Source: Cryobacterium sp. Y50 (GTDB lineage: Bacteria; Actinomycetota; Actinomycetes; Actinomycetales; Microbacteriaceae). Taken from it: DNA of 64,000 bases. The DNA is taken from positions 1 to 64,000 of the forward strand of contig NZ_PJJM01000088.1 in NCBI RefSeq assembly GCF_002929805.1, written 5' to 3'. Positions 15,754 through 24,615 of the stretch are shown here, in pieces. The first letter of the stretch is position 1, and each line of letters begins with the position of its first letter. The notes beneath the pieces were generated by a model. That model was given only the letters and a program-made list of their open reading frames with translations, made no database searches and was not told the origin of the DNA. Made by a program: the position numbers and the translations under genes.

Positions 15754-18540
15754 TCAGCGGTTGCGGCGGTACGGGGTGAATGGTTTGCGGTACCCGCCGG
15801 CCGGCTTCACAACCGGCATCGACGGGCTGCCATCGAGGGCGAGCGTGGTCTTGCAGCGCGGGTAACGCCGACAGCCGAGAAAAGCTCCGCGTTTGCTGGT
15901 GCGCTCGACCATGAACCCGAGGCCGCAGCGCGGGCAGACGATCGAGTGCAGCACCTCGCCGATGGCGTTCGTGCGCAACATGGCCTGGTCGCGGATGAGT
16001 TCCATCACGAAGCGCGATTCGCGATTGTTGATGGTGACCAGAAGCACGCCGCGGCGAGCTCGAGTGAGCGCCACGTAGAACAGACGACGCTCTTCGGCTT
16101 TCGGAAATTTTTCAGCGGCCGGCATAGCGAGCCGCAATACCGGGTCGTTGGGAATGGTGCTCGGAAATCCCCATTTTCCCGACACCATGCCGGGTATCAC
16201 GATGTAGTCGGCCTCTCCTCCTTTCGACGCGTGGATCGTCATGAACGAGATGTCGAGCAGGTCAGCGAGGGTCTTGCAGCCCTCCAAGTAACTGCTCTGG
16301 TAGCGATACCGGCCGAGTACGAGCACCGATAGCTTGCGCCCCTGGACGCTCGGGATCTCGCCACTCGCCACGCGGGTATGCAGAGTCGTCAATCGATGGC
16401 GTACGGCTGCTGCCACGGCATTGTCCGTGTCGACCGTCATGATCTCCATCGTTGGCGCATACTCGGCGGTCGACGAAACGACGCTCTTCGTGATCTGCCC
16501 AGGGTTCTGCATGACGAAGGCGCTCGAGACATCCGCTATTGATTGTGGAAAACGAAAGGTGCGCTCGAGACGCATGGTCTCACTCGAGCCGAACCGGTTC
16601 TCGAAACCGGTCATGACTGAGACATCAGCGCCGGCGAAGCGGTTGATACTCTGCCAGTCGTCGCCGACCGCGAACAGATGGCGTCCGGGTGCGTCAACGA
16701 GCGCACGAGCCAGGCGGGCACGGGCAAAGCTGGCGTCCTGAAATTCGTCGACCATTACGAGGTCATATGGGCTTTCCCAGTCACCATCTTCAAGGTGCTG
16801 CGCCGACAGCGTCAGCATGTCCTCGAAGTCGATGCAGTCGTCAGCCGCCAGCTGCTCATTCCATTCCCGACGGATGGCCGTGAACAGTCTCAGGAACGAC
16901 GCGTCCCGGTAGCGCACGGGGCCGTGGGCGAGCGCTGCGAGGTTCTCGCTCAGCTGCTCTTCGGTGAGGCAGTTGCTTTTGGCGTGGATGAGGAAGGTGC
17001 GAAATGTGCCCAGCAGGAGTGCGTTCTCGATCGGCTTCTGGCCGACGGCGAGCCGATCGGCGTTGGGCTGCAGGGAGATGCCCCGTTCGGTGAGCTCGAC
17101 GCCCAGGCGGGTAAGGTCTCGTCCACCCCACAGCTCAGACGTCGTGGTCTCGAGCAGAGTAGTGCCGTTTTTGTGGTGGATTTTGCGCTTCCATGCAACG
17201 CCCTCGAGATAGCCTTCGAAGGGCGACGAGCCATCCGCATCAATCGCCCAATGCTCGTGGTAAACGTTGATCGCCGGGTAGAAGAAATCAGGGTGGTATT
17301 GCCCGTGCGTGGGGTCAGCGGTCTCAACTTCATAGCGCTTCTCGTAAATGTAGTCGACGCCATTGAAGAACAGCCAGTCAGCGATCATCCGCTCGCCAGC
17401 GCTCTTGACGGTTTCGCCGCGCGACGTCTGAAACCCCTCGCTCGCGTCGGCCTTCTCCCCGTTATCGTCAGGGTAGTCACGGGCCAGCACCGCGCGAAAA
17501 AAGTCCCACTCCGAGCGGAACATGACATCAGTAGCCCGAAGTCGGTCAACGATCCGACCGAGTTGCTCGATGTCCTTGCCACCCTCAAGCCACGGCGCCA
17601 GCGACGGCTTCTTGCCGGTGGCCTGACCGATGATGTCGAGGCCGAAGGCGTGAAACGTGCGGGCAACGACCTTGTCTGCGTCAAGCCCCAGCGGGGTGAG
17701 GCGGTCGCGAGTGCGCTGCTGCAGCTGTTTGGCTGCAGCCGAGTTGAAGGCGAGCATGAGTATTTTGTCGGCCGGAATGAGCTTGCGATGCAACGCGTAG
17801 CCGGCTTTGGCGACCATCGTGGACGTCTTGCCGGAGCCTGCGGATGCGATGACGAGCATGCGGTTGTCGAAACAGATCACGGCGCGCGTCTGCTCTGGGG
17901 TCAGCGGCGCGGATTCCACATTGTCGAAGAATTCGCGGCACTCATCCGATTCTCGCTCGAGATGGTTTTGGTTTTCACGTGCAATTACAGCCTGCAGGTC
18001 TTTCGACCAGTGGGCAATCATATCGGCGATGTCAGCCGGCTGGGCACCAATATGAGTTTGCAAGGCTTCGTCGTCGAGGAGGTGACTGAAGCCCACGACG
18101 GCCTTACGAGCGGCCCAATCCGTGCCGAATTCGGTTGTGATCCAGCCTTTGACCTGTAGGTGTTCGGTGAGCGCGTCAGTAAAGCTATTCAACCAGAGCG
18201 TCGCCTGGCGGGCTGCCGCATCGAACTCCGCAGTGAGCTGCAGCAGCTGCAACGACTGACGCGACACGGTGAAAGCGTGTTTAAAGGCAGCAGCGTCTTT
18301 CGAGCGGATGCCGCGGAACCGGCTCGCCCGCGCTCCCACTTGCAGCTCGATCCGACTCCAGAACAGGCCGCGGGTGACGATCACCGTCGCGACATCCTCG
18401 ACCGCGGTCGAGGCAGCAGTACCTTCTATGGTGACCGTGACGATGTCGTCGTGGAGGGCAAGTTGCCAATCGCCCGCGTTGGTGAGGGCCTTGCCCCACG
18501 CGGAGGGCCGCCACGTGGGGAGGACGTGTCTGGTCTTCAA
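15754..18540 (-). CDS. UvrD/Rep-family helicase of the helicase IV type with nuclease-like insert and zinc finger
   Basis: The 928-residue SF1A helicase has a helicase-IV-like N-terminal domain at residues 1-110. Walker A ASAGSGKT lies near 233, MVDEFQDAS (motif II) near 597, GDDWQSINRFAGAD near 630, TIHASKGGEAD near 767 and YVALTRARRG near 820. A PD-(D/E)xK-like insert lies around 400-435 (YEKRYEVE, QYHPDFFYP, EHWAIDADG). At the C-terminus is a topoisomerase-type zinc finger CPRCG...CRRYPRC (about 870-895). No ATG fits: an in-frame stop lies 12 codons upstream, so TTG 18540 is the likely start. It may act in repair of DNA ends; the location in a defence-like region is suggestive only. Confidence 0.85.
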   Translation of the reverse strand: MKTRHVLPTWRPSAWGKALTNAGDWQLALHDDIVTVTIEGTAASTAVEDVATVIVTRGLFWSRIELQVGARASRFRGIRSKDAAAFKHAFTVSRQSLQLLQLTAEFDAAARQATLWLNSFTDALTEHLQVKGWITTEFGTDWAARKAVVGFSHLLDDEALQTHIGAQPADIADMIAHWSKDLQAVIARENQNHLERESDECREFFDNVESAPLTPEQTRAVICFDNRMLVIASAGSGKTSTMVAKAGYALHRKLIPADKILMLAFNSAAAKQLQQRTRDRLTPLGLDADKVVARTFHAFGLDIIGQATGKKPSLAPWLEGGKDIEQLGRIVDRLRATDVMFRSEWDFFRAVLARDYPDDNGEKADASEGFQTSRGETVKSAGERMIADWLFFNGVDYIYEKRYEVETADPTHGQYHPDFFYPAINVYHEHWAIDADGSSPFEGYLEGVAWKRKIHHKNGTTLLETTTSELWGGRDLTRLGVELTERGISLQPNADRLAVGQKPIENALLLGTFRTFLIHAKSNCLTEEQLSENLAALAHGPVRYRDASFLRLFTAIRREWNEQLAADDCIDFEDMLTLSAQHLEDGDWESPYDLVMVDEFQDASFARARLARALVDAPGRHLFAVGDDWQSINRFAGADVSVMTGFENRFGSSETMRLERTFRFPQSIADVSSAFVMQNPGQITKSVVSSTAEYAPTMEIMTVDTDNAVAAAVRHRLTTLHTRVASGEIPSVQGRKLSVLVLGRYRYQSSYLEGCKTLADLLDISFMTIHASKGGEADYIVIPGMVSGKWGFPSTIPNDPVLRLAMPAAEKFPKAEERRLFYVALTRARRGVLLVTINNRESRFVMELIRDQAMLRTNAIGEVLHSIVCPRCGLGFMVERTSKRGAFLGCRRYPRCKTTLALDGSPSMPVVKPAGGYRKPFTPYRRNR

Positions 18541-18858
18541 GAAGTGCTTCTTGAACTCATGGTTGGCCCCCGGTTAGGTCGTCCCGTAAGAGCTGATGGA
18601 CGAGTAGCTATGAAGTACGCCTCATCGGATCCGCATTCCCATGAAGCAAACCGCGCTCGCGAGAAACTAATATATATGTCGCAATGTAGCGATACGCCGG
18701 CTAAGCTCGCGGCCCTCGGACGGGGCGTTTTTGCGGACAAGTGACCGATAGTTCGATTGTAGAAGACGATACGGCAATAATTGAGACACGAGGACGCGAG
18801 TCTTTCTCGACCGCTCCCTCGAGACGCCGGCGGCGAGCTGTGATGCTCCGATGGCGCG
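18541..18858. other. Intergenic region between two helicase genes
   Basis: No convincing gene is present. It contains an AT-rich patch (AATATATATGTCG, about 18668) and a terminator-like GCCCT-cggac-GGGGC followed by GTTTTT at about 18709-18730, similar to the hairpin at 13233. The upstream promoter of the 15754-18540 helicase should lie here. Confidence 0.4.
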
Positions 18859-21756
18859 CTAGGACTCTAAAGCGCGAGCCGCGAAGTACTCATAAAGACT
18901 CGACTCAATAGGAATCGCCAGCCCCAACGTCATTGACACCACATCGTGGCCACCGACGCCCGACATCTTTGTCTGACGGGCGTCCTGAGATGTCGCTTGT
19001 CCGAGATAGTAGAAATCGGTTCCTTCTGCGTCATCCTTCTTTGCGAAAACATGAAGGGGAAGACTGTTTTCAACAATCGCTTTCACCTCACCGCTTGCAA
19101 GGGTGCGCCTACTTCGGGTGAACCAGGTCAACGTCGAAGGGTTGAGAAACTCGTCTCCATAGTTGGTGCTTTCGGACACCTCAGACCCCTTGTGGTACGT
19201 GACAAATATTGGGCAGGTGTTTGAGACAAAATCGACCTTGTAGCCGTATATCGTGCTTTGTTCGTTGGACTTCCAATTCAGCAGACGGCAAGCGTCCTTG
19301 CGGGAATAGCGTTGGCCCACCTCCAGACGTCCGGTCCAATTGTGTCGATGGCGCGCGAGGTATAGCCCGGTCTCTACAACGTCGTTAACGTGCTCTTGGA
19401 ACACCAGATCAGCGTTCCAAACCGCGGCGAACTTTTCGCTGAGGTCGTACACGCCATCACTTACAGTGATGACCGGTGCGGCGCCGTACTTTTCGGCTTC
19501 TGCCGCGGTAAAGAATTCCAAACTCAAGATGCCCAGTACGGAGGCAAGTGTTGCCGGATCGGTTGCCAGAGCACTTTTCTCAAGCAGTCGCGTGAAGGCT
19601 TGCACCTCTAGACCGTCCGCGCTGGACAAAAGCTCCTTGAGCAGCAGTAGCTCATGAGGCCGCTTACCATTCAGTAATTCGCCGGAAAGAAAGGTCAAAA
19701 CTCCGTCTGCGTACTCTCCGACCGGAACGTTCATGGCACCGACCTTTTGGAGAAACCGCCAATAATTCTTTGCTTTTGTTGCAATGACGGTGGGATCCAC
19801 TAAGTCGAAACGCGCAAAGTCGATTAGTAAAGGCACTCGGCCTAGGCGGTTCTGCACCTCGAGGAAGGACTTCTTAAGGTTCGACATGCTGTCGAGAGTC
19901 GTCGTTGCAAGGGATGCAAAAATTCGCTCTCTTGCAATAGCGTCAAAGTTGACGCTGGAAAGGCCGGCTATGGCACCGGCCTCTTGTGCGTCGATGATTT
20001 TCTTGCGGATCGAATCCTTGTTCAGGCTGCTGTCTCCGAAGAGTGCTATGGGAATCAGATAGTTATTTTCATAGTTGCCGATGAAGTCGATAACTACTAG
20101 GTGATCTTTGCCCGCGGCCTTCCGAAGTCCCCGTCCGAGCTGCTGGGTAAACACGATACTTGATTGTGTCTGACGCAGCATAACGACCTGATTGACTGAG
20201 GGAATGTCGATCCCCTCATTGAAAATGTCGACAGTGGCTATGTAGTCAAGCTCGCCGCGCTCGAGCATCTGCACGACCGCCTCTCGTTCGTCCACCGAGT
20301 CGGACCCGCTCAGCGCGCGCGTTCGGAGATGCTTTCCATGAACCTCGCGCAAGTTGAGAAGTGCCGAAAGGGCCATCGCCTCATCGTTCCTGCTACAGAA
20401 GATTAGGCCGCGTACCGGTGCGCCCGCGTGTCCATACTTTTCGATCGAGGCCACGAGGTAGTCAATGCGTTCAGAGGCGACAAGGTGCTTGAGGTCCGAG
20501 AGCTTGTCTATTACCTCGCCGTCTTTGACGTAGTCGGTTACGCCGTAGTAGTGAAAGGGTGCCAGCATGTCTGCCTCTAGGGCCTTTTGCAATCGGATTT
20601 CGTATGGCACATTGAAATCGAACAGCTCAAAGACGTTGAAATCGTCGGTTCGCTCGGGCGTCGCTGTCATTCCGAGCAAAAATTCTGGCTGGAGGTGTTC
20701 GATCACACTCCGATAGCTCTCGGCGCCCGCCCGGTGGACCTCGTCGATCAGAACGTAGTCAAATGCATCGGGCTCAATCCCAGCGAGATTCGCCGGCCTC
20801 GATAGGGATTGAATCGTAGCGAACACATAACGACGATCGAGTTCCCTTTTCGTTCCCACAAATTTGCCAAAGTCGCTGTCCGGAGCTCCCAAGACGCGCT
20901 TGAATTCAAATATGGCACGGTCCAAGATCTGCTCACGATGCACCACGAACAACATCCGTTTCGGTGCGCATGCCCGCACGTCGAGCGCCGAGAGGATCGT
21001 CTTTCCAGTTCCCGTCGCAGAAATAACAACCGCGCGTTTCTCCCCATTATCACGCAGTGCTGCAATCTCAGCGAGTGCTTCGACTTGCATTTCGTTGGGC
21101 TGAATGACTCCGCTGACTGGCAGATCAGTCACCGGCTCAATCGGGCCGATTGCAGCTGACGATGCGCGTATGGGTGCGATCCACGTCAGCGCGTACGCGT
21201 CAATCCAGTCTTTGGTAAGGGGAATCGAGGCATCAATATGAACCTGCGCGGCGCGATTAAGCTGCTGGACGATGTCCCCGTTAGGCAGAGCCGAAAAGCG
21301 CAGATTCCACTCGTGGTTGTTCAGGAGTGCGCGATCCGTCAGGTTCGAGCTACCTACGATCGCCGTGGTACTCGCCTCCTGCTCAAAAATGTATCCCTTG
21401 GCATGAAAGCCGGCAGAGGAATCTGGGTGCACGAAAACGTTGATTCCATCGAGATTGACGAGTTCCCGAAAGGCTGCAGGCGAGTTGAATCCTAAGTACG
21501 TGGATGTAATGATCGTGCCCGAACCTCGAAAATCGATAATTGCCTGCTTGAGCAGGGCTATCGCGCTTGGTGTGACGAAAGCCACACTAAAGATAAAGCG
21601 ACGCGAGCGCTTTAGCTCTTCACGAATCGCTCGAAGCATCGTGTTGCCGGCCGAATTTGAGACGAGCGTCGGGTTAAAGACTTGATCGGCCTTTACTTGC
21701 GAGTTAAGAAATCCAAAGTTGTTGTCGATGGTCAGTTGACGGCTAGTCGCGCTCAC
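18859..21756 (-). CDS. PLD-nuclease/SF2-helicase/DUF3427 protein
   Basis: The 965-residue multidomain protein starts with a phospholipase-D-type nuclease domain (FHAKGYIFEQ with HxK near residue 122, then GSSNLTDRAL). The SF2 helicase core follows: TGTGKT near 245, LIDEVHRA near 335, GMTATPERTD near 360, DIFNEGIDIP near 508 and QQLGRGLRKAAGK near 540. A DUF3427-type C-terminal region completes it. GTG 21756 overlaps the NUDIX stop (GTGA), so the two are made together. The domain set points to recognition and cutting of DNA. Such helicases are frequently found in defence islands, but I cannot tie this one to a named, tested system. Base composition is lower in GC than in neighbours (long AT-richer stretches), hinting at transfer. 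Confidence 0.85.
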   Translation of the reverse strand: MSATSRQLTIDNNFGFLNSQVKADQVFNPTLVSNSAGNTMLRAIREELKRSRRFIFSVAFVTPSAIALLKQAIIDFRGSGTIITSTYLGFNSPAAFRELVNLDGINVFVHPDSSAGFHAKGYIFEQEASTTAIVGSSNLTDRALLNNHEWNLRFSALPNGDIVQQLNRAAQVHIDASIPLTKDWIDAYALTWIAPIRASSAAIGPIEPVTDLPVSGVIQPNEMQVEALAEIAALRDNGEKRAVVISATGTGKTILSALDVRACAPKRMLFVVHREQILDRAIFEFKRVLGAPDSDFGKFVGTKRELDRRYVFATIQSLSRPANLAGIEPDAFDYVLIDEVHRAGAESYRSVIEHLQPEFLLGMTATPERTDDFNVFELFDFNVPYEIRLQKALEADMLAPFHYYGVTDYVKDGEVIDKLSDLKHLVASERIDYLVASIEKYGHAGAPVRGLIFCSRNDEAMALSALLNLREVHGKHLRTRALSGSDSVDEREAVVQMLERGELDYIATVDIFNEGIDIPSVNQVVMLRQTQSSIVFTQQLGRGLRKAAGKDHLVVIDFIGNYENNYLIPIALFGDSSLNKDSIRKKIIDAQEAGAIAGLSSVNFDAIARERIFASLATTTLDSMSNLKKSFLEVQNRLGRVPLLIDFARFDLVDPTVIATKAKNYWRFLQKVGAMNVPVGEYADGVLTFLSGELLNGKRPHELLLLKELLSSADGLEVQAFTRLLEKSALATDPATLASVLGILSLEFFTAAEAEKYGAAPVITVSDGVYDLSEKFAAVWNADLVFQEHVNDVVETGLYLARHRHNWTGRLEVGQRYSRKDACRLLNWKSNEQSTIYGYKVDFVSNTCPIFVTYHKGSEVSESTNYGDEFLNPSTLTWFTRSRRTLASGEVKAIVENSLPLHVFAKKDDAEGTDFYYLGQATSQDARQTKMSGVGGHDVVSMTLGLAIPIESSLYEYFAARALES

Positions 21757-22151
21757 TCGCGAAAGTCTTTCATTACCTGCACGACTGCCGGAATGTCAGC
21801 AGGTGCCCAATCAAGCTGGTCCAGATCGGCAGCCTGAACCCACCGAATTTCTGAGTGCTCGGTAAGTCGAGGCTCTTCGCCGGTTAGGGAGCAGTAGTAA
21901 GTCGTCAAGATAACGATCCCGAAGTCGTACTCGTGCTCGGTGGTTTCGATGCGCGCTCCGATCTCTGCTGCACAGAGCAACTCTTCTTCGAGTTCGCGGA
22001 GCAAAGCCTGCTCGGGTGATTCGTTCGCCTCTATCTTGCCCCCGGGAAACTCCCACATATCGGGTAGGGACATTGTCGAACTACGACGTGCTGCGAGAAT
22101 TGTCTGGCCTCGAGTGAGGACGGCGCCGACGACATTGATTCTCTTCTTCAC
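21753..22151 (-). CDS. NUDIX (deoxy)nucleoside triphosphate pyrophosphohydrolase, MutT type
   Basis: The 132-residue NUDIX hydrolase carries the full box GGKIEANESPEQALLRELEEEL (the G(5)E(7)REUxEExGU pattern, with EEELLC at the end) preceded by LPDMWEFPGG. It resembles MutT/NudG enzymes that hydrolyse modified nucleotides. GTG 22151 is chosen because GGAG lies eight bases upstream and the protein then starts at the first beta strand. It is coupled to the PLD/helicase/DUF3427 gene, so it may work with that system rather than in general nucleotide sanitation. Confidence 0.85.
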   Translation of the reverse strand: MKKRINVVGAVLTRGQTILAARRSSTMSLPDMWEFPGGKIEANESPEQALLRELEEELLCAAEIGARIETTEHEYDFGIVILTTYYCSLTGEEPRLTEHSEIRWVQAADLDQLDWAPADIPAVVQVMKDFRE

Positions 22152-22236
22152 AGGTGAACTCCGATGCCTAGCCGTCAATCCGTAACGCCAGCTTAGCCAG
22201 CGCGGTCCGCTGGTGATCAAAGCAGCCGCAGGAGCT

Positions 22237-22971
22237 TCAAAGACCGCCGATGACTCCGAGGACCAACTTGTTGTAAAGAGGCAAGCCCACGAACACCCCG
22301 AGTGTCGCAGCTAACGCGAAACTGAGCAGGGTCCATGAGACTCGCCGCACGCGCGCTGTCTTTACATGGCTGTCGATTACAGCGAATTTCGCCATCAGAC
22401 TCGGAGTCGGTAGCGATGTGAGTGCAGTCCAAGTCGCTGACGCGTCAACTATCGCTGCAAGCTCAACCAGATCGCCTTCGACGAGAGAAACTGGTTGTTT
22501 TAGAAGCCAACGGCGCAAACCGACCGCATCCATCACAGTGACGATGGCGGGCCTCTTCTTGATCGTGATCGGCCCGGGGCTGACCAGCGCGATCACGGCC
22601 TGCGCTGCCGGGAGCTGAGGCATCCGCTCTCGCAGCATTTTGGTGACGCGGGTGGCTTCAAATATGGAGTTGCGAAGGTAGGGCTGTTTCTGTCCATTGA
22701 CCATAATCGTCCGCTCGGCGACCCAGATCTTTTTGCCGCGGTGATGTTTGGTGTTGATGGTGCAAATTCCGCCGGGGCCCACTACGAGGTGGTCGATGGC
22801 GGCGCCGGCTTTGCCGATCGGGAGGGCGTGGAAGACTCGCCACTCGGGCGGGAGCCGGCGGAGAATCCTGCCAACCTTGATCTCGCCCTGGGCACCGCGG
22901 TACCAGGCGAGGCTGTCGGCGGCCAGCGGGGAGATTCCCCAGAACCGGGCGAAACGTGTGCGCGCTGGCAC
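22237..22971 (-). CDS. NERD-domain protein with C-terminal membrane anchor
   Basis: The 244-residue protein has a NERD (nuclease-related) domain: GAQGEIKVGRIL, AAIDHLVVGPGGICTINTKHH (PD-(D/E)xK-like Asp and Lys) and MVNGQ. Two hydrophobic C-terminal helices follow (WTLLSFALAATLGVFVGLPL, LVLGVIGGL). Its GTG start abuts a Phd-antitoxin remnant with no obvious ribosome site, so the true start is uncertain. NERD proteins are thought to act on DNA; a precise role is unknown. A piece of a second copy lies at 29540-29626 in the same orientation. Confidence 0.75.
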   Translation of the reverse strand: MPARTRFARFWGISPLAADSLAWYRGAQGEIKVGRILRRLPPEWRVFHALPIGKAGAAIDHLVVGPGGICTINTKHHRGKKIWVAERTIMVNGQKQPYLRNSIFEATRVTKMLRERMPQLPAAQAVIALVSPGPITIKKRPAIVTVMDAVGLRRWLLKQPVSLVEGDLVELAAIVDASATWTALTSLPTPSLMAKFAVIDSHVKTARVRRVSWTLLSFALAATLGVFVGLPLYNKLVLGVIGGL

Positions 22972-23057
22972 CGACAGGTGATGACCACGCCGTCATGGGT
23001 CGCCTCGACGCTGTCGACAAGAGTGGAGAGTTTGTCCTTCGCTTCACTCACTGCCAT
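22972..23057 (-). pseudogene. N-terminal remnant of a Phd/YefM-like antitoxin
   Basis: The minus strand from ATG 23057 encodes MAVSEAKDKLSTLVDSVEAT then HDGVVITC, the start of a Phd/YefM antitoxin (vSeArnkL.eLvd.v..th..v.IT). It then merges into the NERD gene. Only about 28 of about 80-90 codons remain and no toxin follows. The junction falls at the NERD start codon. Confidence 0.6.
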
Positions 23058-23412
23058 GGTTTGCAGGGGACGATTCTAGCCTGACCGCGAATGTAGCCGG
23101 GTGAGCATCGTCTATCGAAGCAGCTTCTCGCGATCCGTTTCGCCGCGGTCGAAGATACTGCTGTCGCGATCGAGCACTGCCGAAAGGGCCGCCAGGCTGG
23201 CTCCGGCGTTACTCCGCTCGAATTTATCGTCCCGTTCCAAGGAAGGGCCAACGCCCGCGCCGGGATTTCGCTGCTGGAGCTGCGCAGGTGCAGTGCCGCC
23301 AGCAGGTGTGGGCCGTCCAGGTGGGAGAGCGTATAGACTTCTGCGGTCCCAAACGAGCCTCCGTCGACGCGTAGTCTGACTTTATACACGGCCGTGGTCA
23401 CAGGGGGAAGTA
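23058..23412. other. Intergenic region before the DUF6361 operon
   Basis: No gene can be supported. Short open frames on both strands lack recognisable motifs and ribosome sites. The promoter of the operon at 23413 should lie in the right part; GGGGGAAG at about 23403-23410 is its ribosome site. Confidence 0.4.
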
Positions 23413-24615
23413 ATGCCATCACTCGTTGCATGGCTCGATGCATCGAGCGAAGACCAGCGTCGCATGCGGGAAATCGTCAACCTCTTCAGCGAGCGCGATA
23501 GCCGCGACGAGCTCGGGTTCGGTCAGGTTCGAGACGCACTAAGCGATTCCCTCTTTCCTGGCACGTCGACGCTGCTCACCCGTGCCCGCTACATGCTCCT
23601 CATACCCTGGTGCTTCACTGCGGCACAGTCGACCGGTCGGTCCGCGGATGACATCAGCGTTGCCGTCACCGCCAACGAGCGCGACTTGATCTTGGCGCTC
23701 AGGACGGGCGGCGACGAGCAGGGGCTGCTCGGAAGGGTGGCTGGCGCGAATCTCAAGACTCTGCCGTCTAGCGTGTACTGGGCGGCGCTTCGCAAGTACG
23801 GCATTCTCAGCTCGCCGTCGATGGACCGCCAAGACGCGATCGCCTTTGATTCGGCGAGCTCGGTGAGCGACGGGGAGATCGACAACGACCGGATCGGCGC
23901 CTGGTCTCCGACCCTTCCCGTAGCGCCGAAGGGATTCCCGTCTGAATCAGCGGGCAATTTCGATCTGTCGCCGTCAGAGGCGAACTGGCTGCGCGACCGC
24001 ATGGCCGAAGGCAGCGAAGGAACGCTTCTTGGCCATCTGGTGGAATATCGACCCGAGGCTGCGAGCATCACCCCCTGGGACGATCCAACTTCACGTGAAG
24101 TGACCGGTGCCCCGCAACAGGTCTTGCAACACGCCAAGCTGTTTTCGTTCGCAGCGCACGGCGCGGCCCTGCTCTACAACCTGATGCTGGCCGAACAGTA
24201 CGAATGCGCCGGGTACAACCAGATCGTTGCGCCGGTGGACCGATACAGCGACAAGCTCAGGGAATGGCAGCAGGAACGTGATCTCCTTGCCGATGAACTG
24301 AGCTCGTGGGACCGAACCGACTTCTGGACCAACATCGACGCGGGAAGCGGCTCGGTGGCGCCGCGATCACGAATGTTCGTCAATGACTGGTTGGATGCGT
24401 CGCTCGTCCTGGACACTCACGACCTCTCCGGTGGTCGAGACATGATTCGGTCCCGCGAGCGCCAGCACAAAGGCGCCCAGTCACGGCTCACCAATCACAA
24501 GCTTCTGCAGTCCTGGCAAGGGGCATCCGGAGCGGGCCGATTAGCGTTTCGCTGGCCCCAGGTAAATCGGATTCTCACCGACCTGCACGACGGATTGGAA
24601 CGAACGGATGCTTGA
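23413..24615 (+). CDS. DUF6361-family protein, first gene of a PLD-helicase operon
   Basis: The 400-residue protein fits the DUF6361 family by its start (SLVAWLDASSEDQRRMREIV...DSRDELGFGQVRDALSDSLFPGTSTLLTRARY) and by its neighbours. It has no recognised catalytic motif. The N-terminal part resembles a DNA-association module (the TRARYMLLIPW stretch) and the rest is alpha-helical. It overlaps the PLD gene by eight bases and belongs to a three-gene operon with a PLD protein and a large SF2 helicase. The operon layout suggests a dedicated complex, most likely in defence against foreign DNA. That role is inference. Confidence 0.75.
   Translation: MPSLVAWLDASSEDQRRMREIVNLFSERDSRDELGFGQVRDALSDSLFPGTSTLLTRARYMLLIPWCFTAAQSTGRSADDISVAVTANERDLILALRTGGDEQGLLGRVAGANLKTLPSSVYWAALRKYGILSSPSMDRQDAIAFDSASSVSDGEIDNDRIGAWSPTLPVAPKGFPSESAGNFDLSPSEANWLRDRMAEGSEGTLLGHLVEYRPEAASITPWDDPTSREVTGAPQQVLQHAKLFSFAAHGAALLYNLMLAEQYECAGYNQIVAPVDRYSDKLREWQQERDLLADELSSWDRTDFWTNIDAGSGSVAPRSRMFVNDWLDASLVLDTHDLSGGRDMIRSRERQHKGAQSRLTNHKLLQSWQGASGAGRLAFRWPQVNRILTDLHDGLERTDA

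Noticed and set aside
15754-22971. Restriction-modification locus
   Set aside because: No DNA methyltransferase motif was seen in any large open frame between 13 and 30 kb.
23048-23443. A minus-strand frame with a vaguely glycosidase-like stretch
   Set aside because: The resemblance is too weak and short, there is no ribosome site, and it overlaps the start of the DUF6361 gene.
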